A DNA stretch of 64,000 bases. Origin: Flavobacteriaceae bacterium F08102. GTDB taxonomy: Bacteria > Bacteroidota > Bacteroidia > Flavobacteriales > Flavobacteriaceae. The translations under genes were made by a program, and so were the position numbers. The notes beneath the pieces are model-generated. The model worked only from the letters and a program-made list of their open reading frames with translations, ran no database searches and had not been told where the DNA came from. The stretch's first letter is position 1; each line of letters opens with the position of its first letter. Location of the stretch: the NCBI GenBank assembly GCA_023015935.1, contig JALKAY010000007.1, positions 44,765-108,764 of the forward strand, written 5' to 3'. Positions 36,279 to 45,786 of this stretch are shown piece by piece.

Positions 36279-37760
36279 TTAGGCGAATTGTTCAGTGAAA
36301 TAGTGATCTATTACTTTTTCTAGTTTAATTACCGACTCTTTATTGGTGTGTTTTATAATACCCTTTGCCAAATCTACTTCGTAATCTTTACTCCACGTTT
36401 GATGGTTTTCGGAAAGTTCTTTGAGGGCATTTACAATGTACATTATTTCTTCATCTGTATGGGTGGGGTGTACTGAGAGACGGATCCAACCAGGCTTTCT
36501 TGAACAGTTTCCGTGATTGATCATATCGGTAATTTCTTTTGAGTATTCTTGATCTACATTAAGTAGATAATGACCGTATGTACCGGCACATGAACAGCCT
36601 CCACGAACTTGAATTCCATATCGGTCATTGAGCATTTTTACACCTAAATTGTAATGAAGGTCGTCAATATAAAAAGAAATTATTGCAAGTCTATTTTTGT
36701 GTTCGCTTGCCAAAATATGAAAATTTGGAAGTGCTTCTAAGGTGGGCCACATCATTTCTAATATTTCTTCTTCACGTTTTTTGATGTTTTCCACGCCCAT
36801 TTCATTTTTTAGTTGCATACACATTGCCGCTTTAATTGTTTGCAGAAATGCAGGCGTTCCACCATCTTCTCGAGCTTCAATATTATCTATATACTTATGT
36901 TCTCCCCATGGGTTTGTCCAATCTACGGTTCCACCTCCTGGATTGTCTGGGACAGTGTTTGCATATAACCGTTTATTAAAAACAAGAATTCCAGTGGTTC
37001 CAGGTCCTCCAAGAAATTTGTGAGGTGAAAAAACGACTGCGTCAAGATATCGGTTATTTGCATCATCAGGGTGCATGTCTATGGCAACGTAAGGTGCAGA
37101 GCATGCGAAATCTACAAAGCACAAGCCGTTGTACTCATGAATTAAAGCTGCAATATCTATATAGGGAGTCATAATTCCAGTAACATTGGAACAGGCAGTA
37201 ATCGCAGCAATTTTTATTTGACGATGCTTGTAACGTTCGATTGCTTTTCTGAAATTGTCAACAGATACAAGTCCATTTGCATCTGGTTCAACCACGACTA
37301 CTTCTGCAATTGTTTCTATCCAACTGGTTTGGTTAGAATGGTGTTCCATATGGGTGATAAATACAACCGGTCTACTCTCTTTGTCGATTTGGACTTGATT
37401 TTTGAAGGACTCGTGTATTTTTAAGCCTAATATGCGTTGAAATTTATTGATTACGCCAGTCATCCCAGCGTTTGATGAGATAAGAACATCATTGGCATTA
37501 GCACCAACATGTTCTCTTATGATTCGCTGAGCTTCATGATAGGCGTGCGTCATCATTGAGCCTGTATAATTTGTGTCGGTATGTGTATTTGCCACATAAG
37601 GAAGAATATGTTCGCGCAAACGTTCTTCTATAGGTAAGTACATCCTACCACTGGCCGTCCAATCGGTATAAAGTAAGTTAATTGATTCGTGAATAGGGGT
37701 ATTGATTGTACCATTTTGACCTATGATTCCTTTGCGGTACTTTGAAAAATATTGTTCCAT
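36279..37760 (-). CDS. Class V aminotransferase (cysteine desulfurase-like)
   Basis: 493 residues, PLP-dependent. The Schiff-base lysine is in VVFSPHKFLGGPGTTG near residue 250, preceded by the PLP-ring aspartate in GLCFVDFACSAPY near residue 215. A NifS-like segment VRGGCSCAGTYGHYLL near residue 385 has two cysteines that could be the sulfur-carrying site, but whether it is a desulfurase or a selenocysteine lyase/aminotransferase is not clear. Length is longer than NifS (about 400). Single gene; a -7 box TAAATTTG lies at 37808-37815. Confidence 0.8.
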   Translation of the reverse strand: MEQYFSKYRKGIIGQNGTINTPIHESINLLYTDWTASGRMYLPIEERLREHILPYVANTHTDTNYTGSMMTHAYHEAQRIIREHVGANANDVLISSNAGMTGVINKFQRILGLKIHESFKNQVQIDKESRPVVFITHMEHHSNQTSWIETIAEVVVVEPDANGLVSVDNFRKAIERYKHRQIKIAAITACSNVTGIMTPYIDIAALIHEYNGLCFVDFACSAPYVAIDMHPDDANNRYLDAVVFSPHKFLGGPGTTGILVFNKRLYANTVPDNPGGGTVDWTNPWGEHKYIDNIEAREDGGTPAFLQTIKAAMCMQLKNEMGVENIKKREEEILEMMWPTLEALPNFHILASEHKNRLAIISFYIDDLHYNLGVKMLNDRYGIQVRGGCSCAGTYGHYLLNVDQEYSKEITDMINHGNCSRKPGWIRLSVHPTHTDEEIMYIVNALKELSENHQTWSKDYEVDLAKGIIKHTNKESVIKLEKVIDHYFTEQFA

Positions 37761-37807
37761 CTTAATTTTGGCTGCTGATGTTGTAAATTTGTTGCGATAA
37801 TAGGGGG

Positions 37808-37815
37808 CAAATTTA
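37808..37815 (-). promoter_or_regulatory. -7 promoter box of the class V aminotransferase
   Basis: Minus strand TAAATTTG, a perfect TAnnTTTG, 47 bases before the start at 37760. No TTG at the proper -33 distance. Confidence 0.45.
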
Positions 37816-37998
37816 GTAATTATGATCGGATTAAGGTGGGCTTCACGATTTTTCTGTGTTTTTTTTAAAGCCCATCTATATTATTCGATGCTGAGGTTTA
37901 GGAAATGAAATTTAATGAAAGGCTGTTTAAAAAGTGATGAAATAACAGCATTGAAATTGCTATTAGACTGTTTGAAGAACAACTGGGTTGTTTACTTT

Positions 37999-38463
37999 TT
38001 ATTCTTTGACAGAGATGTAAATATCAATTTCGGCATTGTTCCAATCTCGACTTTGTTCGCCGTATACTTCAAAATCGAAACCGAAAGTTCGAGGGATGCT
38101 AGACTTCCATATTAATTTCCAGGCTTCGGTTATGCACCCCGTCATTTTACCTTTCGCTGTTATTTTTTCGTAGTTTTGTGAAGGAATTACCAGGGTACTT
38201 AGATTATTTGGGAGCGGTGTATCTTCACTTACTTTACAACCTATAAAATATGCAAAGGGCGTTGTTTCGTCTTTTTCGTAGTCAAAATAAACCGCGTATA
38301 TTTCAGGGCCCAATTTGTTTGGAATGAGCGAGAAAGTGTTATTATTTTCAAATTGCTGCCATAGATTTCCACAATCTTTTTTAGATTGATTGTTTTTGTT
38401 GATGGTTTTTCCTTCAAGCTTTAGTCCTGCTAAAGTAAAGGAAGGTATTTTAATTTTTTTCAT
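37999..38463 (-). CDS. Effector-binding (GyrI-like) domain protein
   Basis: 154 residues, soluble. FTLAGLKLEGKTINK at the start, YAVYFDYEKDETTPFAYFIGCKV in the middle and FGFDFEVYGEQSRDWNNAEIDIYISVK at the end follow the pattern of AraC-type effector-binding/GyrI domains as free-standing proteins. No DNA-binding domain is present. Such proteins bind small hydrophobic molecules or inhibit gyrase; here the role is unknown. Confidence 0.75.
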   Translation of the reverse strand: MKKIKIPSFTLAGLKLEGKTINKNNQSKKDCGNLWQQFENNNTFSLIPNKLGPEIYAVYFDYEKDETTPFAYFIGCKVSEDTPLPNNLSTLVIPSQNYEKITAKGKMTGCITEAWKLIWKSSIPRTFGFDFEVYGEQSRDWNNAEIDIYISVKE

Positions 38464-38975
38464 CGTTCTTTGCGAGTTACTATCGTTGAAAAAGACTCAA
38501 AGTTAATTAAAATAATTTTTAATTTCGGGTAATTTAGGAAGGTTGACTTGGATGAATTGGACGTGGTATTATTGGTAAAAGGAGGCTGCTTAGGTGTACT
38601 TATAAAGACGAACTATTTTAAACTTTCAGTATAGAACTCGGTTTAATGGAAACTTATTTAATTTTAAAAATCAAATTGAGTGTTTTTTTAACTAAGTTAT
38701 ATAGTTAAGCAGTATGTCGTTAGAAATGTGTGTATTAAAAAATATAAGAATAAGATTTACCGATAAAAAAGCGAAAATAATAAAATGTCAATTGTTTGTA
38801 AAGTTGATTTGGAAGAGTGTTCAGTGTTCTTATTTATCTTTGACGAGATGCACTAGGCTAAAAAAATGGGAATTCAATAATTTTTAAGACGATAAAAGGA
38901 TAACAAAAAATGGATTGTCTCGTTTAAAGTCTGGGACTAGGTTTTAGTGCTTATAATCAAATAAACTCATTTACG
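38464..38975. other. 512-base spacer, no gene seen
   Basis: AT-rich divergent spacer between the effector-binding gene and the acyltransferase. No ORF above background, no strong hairpin and no perfect promoter box with correct spacing was found. Confidence 0.45.
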
Positions 38976-40013
38976 ATGAAGGGGGTGTTTTTAAAGCATA
39001 TTCACTTTTTTAGAGGATTTGCTATTCTTAATGTAGCATTTGTTCATTTACTAGGGAGTCCGATAGCTTCGGGGAGTGATGGATTAGGTGTATTTAGTAA
39101 ATTCAATGAAATTTTATTTCACGGTTCTACGATCTATTTTTTATACATATCTGGATTTCTCTTTTATTATTTGTCTTCAAATTTTAACAGGGCTAAATTT
39201 TATCGAAGTAAATTGAAAAATGTAATACTTCCTTATGTACTTATGACCACTGTATTTCTCCTGTTTAAGTATTTCAACCTTGTTCGACATGGAGAAAATA
39301 ACGTTGAATTCTTGAAGATATGGATTGAAAATATTGTTTTTGGCAAAGCTCAATATCATTTTTGGTATATTCCTTTTATCGCTGTAGTATATTTTGTTAG
39401 TCCATTGCTTTTAAAAGTACCACAAAAAATATGGCATTATGTAATGCCAATCTTTTTTATTTTACCCGTTTTTGGAACTAGAACAGGGGTAGATCTAACA
39501 GTTTATCAATTTATATATTTTGTGCCTATCTATATTATTGGTATGTATTCGGCAATGAATTATAAAGCTATTGTTGCTTTTAAGAATAAGTATCTCTATT
39601 TTTTTATTGCTGGCGCTATCCTGTCTACGGTCTTTCTTTATTTGTTTTATTTTAATCCTTGGAAATCAACTTTTGGTGTGATTAATTTGTTGGAAGGGTT
39701 GTATTATATTCAAAAAATATCGATTACAGGTGTTGTTTTAGTTCTATTTAAATCAATACAAGAAAAGGAGATCCCTCTTTTAAATTCATTAGCAACCTTT
39801 AGCTTTGGTATCTATTTTACGCATCTTTTTTTCGATGGATTTTTTCGAAATGTAAAAAATTCAATTTTAGATTTTGCGGGTATTCAGTCAAATGGTATGT
39901 TGGTGTTTGTTATTTTGCTTTATGCCGTTCTTTTAATTCTGATTAATTTATACGTTTTGAAATTTATTAAAAATATTTTAGGAAAAAATTCAAAATCTTT
40001 TATCGGCGTTTAA
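38976..40013 (+). CDS. Acyltransferase 3 family membrane protein
   Basis: 345 residues, about 10 membrane helices. The N-terminal FFRGFAILNVAFVHL has the family arginine-glycine and histidine motif (R-G-x-A-I-x-x-V), followed by the typical FYRSKLKNVILPYV segment and FGIYFTHLFFDGFF near the C-terminus. Such proteins O-acylate surface sugars, exopolysaccharide or lipid. There is no glycan cluster nearby, so the substrate is unknown. Confidence 0.85.
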   Translation: MKGVFLKHIHFFRGFAILNVAFVHLLGSPIASGSDGLGVFSKFNEILFHGSTIYFLYISGFLFYYLSSNFNRAKFYRSKLKNVILPYVLMTTVFLLFKYFNLVRHGENNVEFLKIWIENIVFGKAQYHFWYIPFIAVVYFVSPLLLKVPQKIWHYVMPIFFILPVFGTRTGVDLTVYQFIYFVPIYIIGMYSAMNYKAIVAFKNKYLYFFIAGAILSTVFLYLFYFNPWKSTFGVINLLEGLYYIQKISITGVVLVLFKSIQEKEIPLLNSLATFSFGIYFTHLFFDGFFRNVKNSILDFAGIQSNGMLVFVILLYAVLLILINLYVLKFIKNILGKNSKSFIGV

Positions 40014-40278
40014 AACCTTCGGTTAGCGAAATCTATGGTTCTCTAGGTGTTCATGTTTTGAAAAAATATACACCCGTAGTTAGTCAATTCGTGTGGAGAT
40101 AATTTGTTTCGATTAATATGTTTGTTTTTTCATTAGATTATTTATTTCTATAGGGAGACTAATGCATAAGGGAGGAGTTGTCGATTAGGATTGTTTGTTC
40201 AATTATGAGGTGTTTATAAATTGCGAATTAAACCTTTTCTAGTATCCGAGGTCATAGTTAAAAACAATCTCCAGTTAT

Positions 40279-41607
40279 ATGACAAATCAAAAAGTTTTCA
40301 TTCAGAACCATTACCCGATTGTGAGTATGCTGTTACTTATTTTTACGCTTTACAGTTGTACCAATCAAGCAGATGTTGGTGTGGATGAAGAAATTAATAT
40401 GCCAACATTACCTTATCAAGCTGAAGGACTGGTGAAAATTGAAAATGGTTCGGGTGGTTTTTTTGCAAATTTAGAAAGTGGTGATAGATTTGGTAGGGAT
40501 CACGATAAAATTGGAGATGTCAATGGTGATGGAGTTGCTGACATGGTTGTTGGCGCACGTTCTGATGATGATGGAGCTATTGACGCAGGTGCTGTCTATA
40601 TTTTATTTATGAATAGCGATGGAACCGTTCAGGGCAATCAAAAAATATCGATGCTCGAAGGTGGATTTACGGAAACCTTACATGCAGGGAACTTTTTTGG
40701 TTATGGCGTTGCAGGTATAGGAGATTATGATTTGGATGGGATTCCTGATATTGCTGTATCTTCTCCCGTACCGCCAAATAATGCCTTGTATATTATTCAT
40801 CTTAATGCGGATGGCACCGTAAAAAATTATGTTAAGAATCCAAATATTATTGCAAATGGTTTAACAGCTATCGGTGATATAAATGGAGATAATCGTGTAG
40901 ATTTAGTTGCATGTCATCCAGGAGCTAATGATGGTGGAATTAACCGAGGTGCTATACATATCCTGTTTTTAAACTCATCATCACAAGTAATGTATTCCCA
41001 TACTGTCAGTATAAGTTCAACGCAAGGTGGTTTTGGTTTGGGACTAGAAGATGGCGACCAATTTGGAGGAAGAGAAGTGGCTATGCTTGGAGATATTGAT
41101 AACGATGGGACGAAAGAATTGGCGGTGGGTGCTTTTATGTCTGATGGTGGAAAAGGAGCGATTTGGATTCTCTCATTAAACGCCACAACGTTTCATGTAG
41201 AATCAAAAATGAAAATTACAGAAGGGATAAATGGCTTTGAAGATCAATTGACAGATGGGGTAAATCCAAACGGAACCTATGGCGCAAATTTTGGGCACGC
41301 CATGTGTGCTGCTGGTGATATTGATGGAGATGGAGTTACTGAATTGATTACAGGAGCGAATCAACAAAATGAAGGTTGGGCCTATGTTTTGTATTTAAAT
41401 GCAGATAAAACCGTTAAATCTTTCACGAGAATTAATAATACGGACGGGGGCTTTAATTTAAATTTAGGGGCAGAGGAGCGTTTTTCACGTTCAATTTCCT
41501 ATATGGGAGATTTAAAAGGCGATGGTTCCATTGCTATTAATTTTGGCGGAGGAGCTGGAGGAACGGGAACACTTTATACACTCTTTTTTAAACCCTTGAA
41601 AATCTGA
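40279..41607 (+). CDS. FG-GAP/integrin-alpha repeat lipoprotein
   Basis: 442 residues. Signal sequence with lipobox LYSC, Cys at residue 27. From about residue 55 to the end there are roughly six repeats with calcium-site text such as IGDVNGDGVADMVVGA, IGDYDLDGIPDIAVSS, IGDINGDNRVDLVA, LGDIDNDGTKELAVGA and AGDIDGDGVTELITGA, each followed by GAVYILFMN-like strands. This is a seven-bladed integrin-alpha-like propeller anchored in the outer membrane, likely for adhesion or binding. No gliding-secretion sorting domain is seen. It stands alone. Confidence 0.88.
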   Translation: MTNQKVFIQNHYPIVSMLLLIFTLYSCTNQADVGVDEEINMPTLPYQAEGLVKIENGSGGFFANLESGDRFGRDHDKIGDVNGDGVADMVVGARSDDDGAIDAGAVYILFMNSDGTVQGNQKISMLEGGFTETLHAGNFFGYGVAGIGDYDLDGIPDIAVSSPVPPNNALYIIHLNADGTVKNYVKNPNIIANGLTAIGDINGDNRVDLVACHPGANDGGINRGAIHILFLNSSSQVMYSHTVSISSTQGGFGLGLEDGDQFGGREVAMLGDIDNDGTKELAVGAFMSDGGKGAIWILSLNATTFHVESKMKITEGINGFEDQLTDGVNPNGTYGANFGHAMCAAGDIDGDGVTELITGANQQNEGWAYVLYLNADKTVKSFTRINNTDGGFNLNLGAEERFSRSISYMGDLKGDGSIAINFGGGAGGTGTLYTLFFKPLKI

Positions 41608-41898
41608 TTGTTTTTTCTGTCTTTTTTCATTCTTTTTAGTGAATTGGATTGTAAAAATTTACGAGTATATAGAAATAATGCTCTTTGAGCATCATTCATT
41701 TTGAAGTGTTATTTTAATAGAATTACTGATTGTGGCTAAGACTAAATTAAATTCTTTCGCTAAAAAATAAACGGTTAAAATTTCTCTTTTCAAAGTTAAT
41801 TCCGAAAGACTGTAGCGGTTCGTTCAAGGTTGTTTTTGTTTTTAGCTTTACATGTTGTGTTTCTAAAGAATTGAGTGGTTACTTCTTCCAGTCTTTCG

Positions 41899-42618
41899 TT
41901 ATTTCTTTTCTTTCGCTTCTTCCAATTCTATCACGTTGTTTTTAATTGCATTAAACGCGATGTCTTTAGCCTCTGCATAAGAAATTGAATAGCGGCGATT
42001 TATATTTCTGAACGCTTCTGGAAATTGTTTTACCAATGTGTCATAATATAGGTCTAATTCATCATTGGATGGAGCATCAAATTTTAGTTTTAATTGAAAT
42101 CGTCTTAACAAAGCGGTATCAATAATGCTAGCATGGTTTGTTGCCGCAATTAATAAGGTATCTGTTGGCAGATGGTCAATAAGCTGAATGATAGTGTTTA
42201 CTAGGCGTTTCATTTCACCAGAATCCTTGGTGTCAAAATCTCTGGCTTTGCCGATATAATCAAATTCATCTAAAAAAAGTACCGCTTTTTCATTTATAGC
42301 TTTTTTGAAAATAGCTGCGATATTTTTGGCTGTTTCACCAAGGCGCGATGATACAATTTGTCCTAAATTTATAATAAATATTTTTTTGTTTAAGGCCGAT
42401 GCGATGGCTTTAGCAGTGGTTGTTTTTCCACATCCTGTATGTCCGTAAAGGAACAATTTATTATTTACGGGTAAGTTGTATTTGTTTAAGATTTGAATAT
42501 GTTTAAATTCTTTTAGTAGCTGGTTAATGTTATTTTTATTATCCTCACTTAACTGAATAGCACTAAGTTCAAGTGTAGTTTCATTGCGATTGTTTACGAT
42601 AAGGTCATAAATAGCCAT
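41899..42618 (-). CDS. AAA family ATPase, single domain
   Basis: 239 residues. Walker A GHTGCGKTT near residue 58, Walker B AVLFLDEFDYIG near residue 115, sensor 1 IAATNHASIIDTALLRRF near residue 160 with the arginine finger (Leu-Leu-Arg-Arg-Phe). This is the FtsH/spastin-like classical AAA arrangement, but without membrane anchor or protease domain. In other Bacteroidetes a gene of this kind is usually next to a peptidase (S8-type); no partner is visible here, so it looks orphaned. Confidence 0.8.
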   Translation of the reverse strand: MAIYDLIVNNRNETTLELSAIQLSEDNKNNINQLLKEFKHIQILNKYNLPVNNKLFLYGHTGCGKTTTAKAIASALNKKIFIINLGQIVSSRLGETAKNIAAIFKKAINEKAVLFLDEFDYIGKARDFDTKDSGEMKRLVNTIIQLIDHLPTDTLLIAATNHASIIDTALLRRFQLKLKFDAPSNDELDLYYDTLVKQFPEAFRNINRRYSISYAEAKDIAFNAIKNNVIELEEAKEKK

Positions 42619-43033
42619 TGATATAGTTCTTTTGTAGGTGTAAAGTTAGTCATCTTAAATGAAAAGACTTACGCTCGTTGGATCGCTTTGTAAAGCGATG
42701 TCTTTGTTCAAGACAAACTGTTCTTGCGTTTTTTTGGAATTGGATGTCTTCTAAATGTTGTGAAATTCTTTAGCGCCCTGGATAGCTAATAACCGTTCTT
42801 TAAAACGATAATTTAGTAGTACTGTCTATCATTGAACAATCATATTGTTTTTTTATATCATTGACGATAAAAATTTTGTATGAATACCTCTATAATGTTG
42901 ATCAGAATTATCTGAACGATTATTTTTTACGGAATACTATATCCTATTTGTAAATAAAGGCTACTGTGGGTAATTGATTTTGGAGCGTTAGTATTCAGCT
43001 ACACATTACTATACTTATTGCTATTGATGGTTT
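42619..43033. other. 415-base spacer with a palindrome
   Basis: No gene. ATCGCTTT-GT-AAAGCGAT (42682-42699) is a perfect 8-bp stem about 60 bases upstream of the AAA ATPase start. Other short repeats occur (TCAGA-ATTA-TCTGA near 42904), but nothing else is recognised. Confidence 0.5.
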
Positions 43034-45052
43034 TTAACGTTTTCTAGCGGTCATTTCATCCTTGGTAATAAAGCCATCATTGTTTTTATCTCTGGTTTTG
43101 AAGTTTTCTTTTAAATTTCCTTTAGCTTCATCGATTGCTATTTTACCATCATTGTTTACATCCATTTTATTTAGCATATTGTTAAAGCTTGGGGGCGTGT
43201 TTGAAGGTCGATTATCGTTTCGCTTTTGTTGAGGTTTTTGTTGTCTTTTTCCTGTTAGCGCTTTTCCTCCTCCAATTTTAAAATCATTACTTGGTGTTCC
43301 CATAAAACATCTACTAGCCGAAGGAAATTCGTCGGAAACTACATAGTAATAGGTGCCTTCTGGAAATTCAGGTGTTACGCCAGTCCTTCCGTTACATTCG
43401 TCTAAATCGCCATAGTTTTTTTGATATTCATAATCGCGAACGTATTTACCAGAATATACACCATTGGGTGCAGAAATGCCGTCTCCTGGGCGTTCTCCTT
43501 GTTTTAACACGTAGCTAGATTTCAATTGTATAACTTCACTGGTTGGATCCATGGGGTCCTTATAGCCCATTTTGTAGTACATTGGAAATCCGTCGGCGGC
43601 CCATCCGACCAAAGTCATTTTAGTTTTATCAAAGTTAGCAACGAGACCTGTTGGAGTTCCGTGGTAATGATATTCGCCGTTTGGTTGAACATGGGCGTTG
43701 TTATAATCTTCACCTAAGTTTACTTCATCACTCAAAGGTTCAAGTGTCCATTCGTAATTGGGTTCATTTGTTGCATTATTTCTAAAATATTCATTCGCAG
43801 AAGGTTCAAATTTCACGCCATTGATGGCTACTCCAAATACGTAGCTAGGTCTTCCTCGATCAATACCTCGATCATACACATAGGTTTTATTTTTTGCTAA
43901 TTCAGGAGTTAAATCGATGGTATATACTTTTTCTTGTTCTGTAATTTTATTAGGATTTCCTAAGGTAGGAAATTGACCTACAGTATGATTTGGAATCGCA
44001 TTCGATTTAATGATACGAATATCATTCTTTTTATCTTCTATGATGGAAACTTTATTTTGAAACGTTAGGGTTGTTTTTGCAGTGTTTTTTATTTCTGGTA
44101 AATGTTCATTATTGTGTGAATGAGTTATTCCATCATGACTATGTGAATTTTTTTCAAGGGGTAAAACCATTAAATCTTTGGCAAATAAAATGTTGCCAAC
44201 ATAATTTTTTCGTATTTCAGCAGTGGTTGCTTTTTCATCAACATTTGTAAAATTGAAATGGGTCAAAACTAAGTTTTTAACATTAGCTTCTTTGGCCATT
44301 AGTGAACTTTCAGCTAGATTAACGTGTGCTTTTTCTTTAGTTTTAGCATTTTTTCTTTTGGTATTTTTTTGAACATTTCTTTTTTTTCCTTCTTCTATAG
44401 CTCCTCCTGAATCCATGATTAAATAATCTGCATTGTTAGCCAAAAGAGGTAAAGATTTCGAGTAGGTTAAATCACCAGAAATTACGATAGATTGATTGCC
44501 TGCATCAAAACGATAGGCTAATGTGGCAATGGTGTGGTTAACCGGTGTGTAGGTAATTTTTATGTCTCCAATAGTGAATGCTGTATTACCCGATAGGTTT
44601 TTAGCATTGAAATTTGCAGTAGCACTTTTTAAATTTCTTCCTGATTTTGATAATCTATAGGTAAGGTCTTCTTCATATATTTCAAGAATCTTATTGATTA
44701 TAGAGGTAGTTTGTTTGGGTCCTGCGATAGTTGTTTTATTTCCACCAAGCAGTGATTGTATAAAAATAGGAGCAAATTCCTCATTATGGTCTAAATGATG
44801 GTGCGTAAAAAGGAAACCGTCAATATCTTTAATTCTTGTGTTTATCTTGTTTAAATTGGCCTGCGTTCCATTTCCCATATCTACTAAGATGTGTGTGTTT
44901 TTATACGATATTAATACAGAAGGTCCCGAGCGTTCTGTATTGAATTTGGGTGAGCCAGACCCAATGATGGTTGCGGTTAACTGTTCGTGGTTTTCTTGGG
45001 CGAACAGTTGTGCTGTTAAAAAGAGTAATAAAAAGGTGAAGTGTTTTTTCAT
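43034..45052 (-). CDS. Secreted metallo-beta-lactamase fold / YHYH / EF-hand fusion
   Basis: 672 residues from ATG at 45052, where MKKHFTFLLLFLTAQLFAQ is a signal peptide; an upstream in-frame ATG at 45073 is less likely. Residues 25-290 are a metallo-beta-lactamase-fold hydrolase: HxHxDH motif HHHLDH at 84-89, then GDLTYSKSL and SGG-type strands. Residues about 330-600 form a YHYH domain (GEYHYHGTPTGLV near 480, GRTGVTPEFPEGTYYYVV). Residues 625-672 carry two EF-hand loops (DVNNDGKIAIDE, DKNNDGFITKDE). The combination is unusual. A periplasmic metal- and calcium-dependent enzyme is likely; substrate unknown. Confidence 0.82.
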   Translation of the reverse strand: MKKHFTFLLLFLTAQLFAQENHEQLTATIIGSGSPKFNTERSGPSVLISYKNTHILVDMGNGTQANLNKINTRIKDIDGFLFTHHHLDHNEEFAPIFIQSLLGGNKTTIAGPKQTTSIINKILEIYEEDLTYRLSKSGRNLKSATANFNAKNLSGNTAFTIGDIKITYTPVNHTIATLAYRFDAGNQSIVISGDLTYSKSLPLLANNADYLIMDSGGAIEEGKKRNVQKNTKRKNAKTKEKAHVNLAESSLMAKEANVKNLVLTHFNFTNVDEKATTAEIRKNYVGNILFAKDLMVLPLEKNSHSHDGITHSHNNEHLPEIKNTAKTTLTFQNKVSIIEDKKNDIRIIKSNAIPNHTVGQFPTLGNPNKITEQEKVYTIDLTPELAKNKTYVYDRGIDRGRPSYVFGVAINGVKFEPSANEYFRNNATNEPNYEWTLEPLSDEVNLGEDYNNAHVQPNGEYHYHGTPTGLVANFDKTKMTLVGWAADGFPMYYKMGYKDPMDPTSEVIQLKSSYVLKQGERPGDGISAPNGVYSGKYVRDYEYQKNYGDLDECNGRTGVTPEFPEGTYYYVVSDEFPSASRCFMGTPSNDFKIGGGKALTGKRQQKPQQKRNDNRPSNTPPSFNNMLNKMDVNNDGKIAIDEAKGNLKENFKTRDKNNDGFITKDEMTARKR

Positions 45053-45127
45053 TTTTGCGTTTTTTAAGATCATATAGCAGATTAAACCTTGGTCTAATCT
45101 GCTTTTTAGGTGTATTGATAGCTACTT

Positions 45128-45432
45128 TTAAACATATCTCACAACTTTATAAGCGCGTCTTCCTCTCACGTTAACTTTAGTATACAATACATTACGATGT
45201 TTTATGTAACGATGTTTGTTTAGTAAGATTGGGGTAGCACTTTTTGGGAGTTCATAGATAACGGTCCCTATGAGTGGTCTACTTTGTTTTTTAGGCGTTT
45301 TAATATATACAACCTTTTTTGTTGGGGTATGTTTTATAACTACAGTTGTGTGTGTTTTTTTTGACTATACCCACTTGTAGTCATTCCAATTGTCATCGCA
45401 ATGGCAAGTATACATTTAAATACTGTTTTCAT
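45128..45432 (-). pseudogene. Small secreted protein gene, frameshifted
   Basis: Not visible as one ORF. The minus strand starts at 45432 with MKTVFKCILAIAMTIGMTTS then GYSQ, a clear signal peptide, and hits a stop after 29 codons. A -1 change at a run of eight A (plus strand about 45355-45362) opens a second frame to the stop at 45128-45130 that reads TTVVIKHTPTKKVVYIKTPK, then PLIGTVIYELP, KHRYIKHRNVLYTK and RAYKVVRYV. Adding one A would give a single 101-residue basic secreted protein; its KHRYIKHRNVLY core resembles small Bacteroidetes YXR-type proteins (DUF6515-like), a weak match. Could be pseudogene, phase variable or sequencing error. Confidence 0.75.
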
Positions 45433-45786
45433 AGTAGGATATTTTATAGTTCGTATTATGTGTTTGACCGTTTAAATTTCGAATAGTTTAATTTAGATTC
45501 ATCTTTGTTAAATTTCTTATCCTTTAATAGGATTGTTTGTGAGACGTATATGATAAGGAGATGAATCTCACATTTTGTTTTAATTAGTTAATGTGCTGGT
45601 GTTGTGTTTGTTGGATTTATTGGTGTGACAGGTGATTTAGAGTTTGCTTATGTAATTCTAGAAATGTTTATTGAGAAATTGATTTAGAAATAATTAGGTT
45701 TAAAACTTAATAAACCAGCATTCACGGGTACCAGCACATTTTTTATACAGTATGTTTGTCAAATAACCTGGTTATAATTAATGTGT
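45433..45786. other. 354-base spacer, no gene seen
   Basis: AT-rich spacer upstream of the frameshifted small gene and downstream of the TonB receptor. No hairpin with a T tract and no ORF; a loose promoter for the small gene is assumed but not located. Confidence 0.4.

Noticed and set aside
42953..42964. AATAAAGGCTAC also present at the IS3-type left end (63875-63886)
   Set aside because: Only 12 bases match and the flanks differ, so chance cannot be excluded; no element remnant is visible around it.
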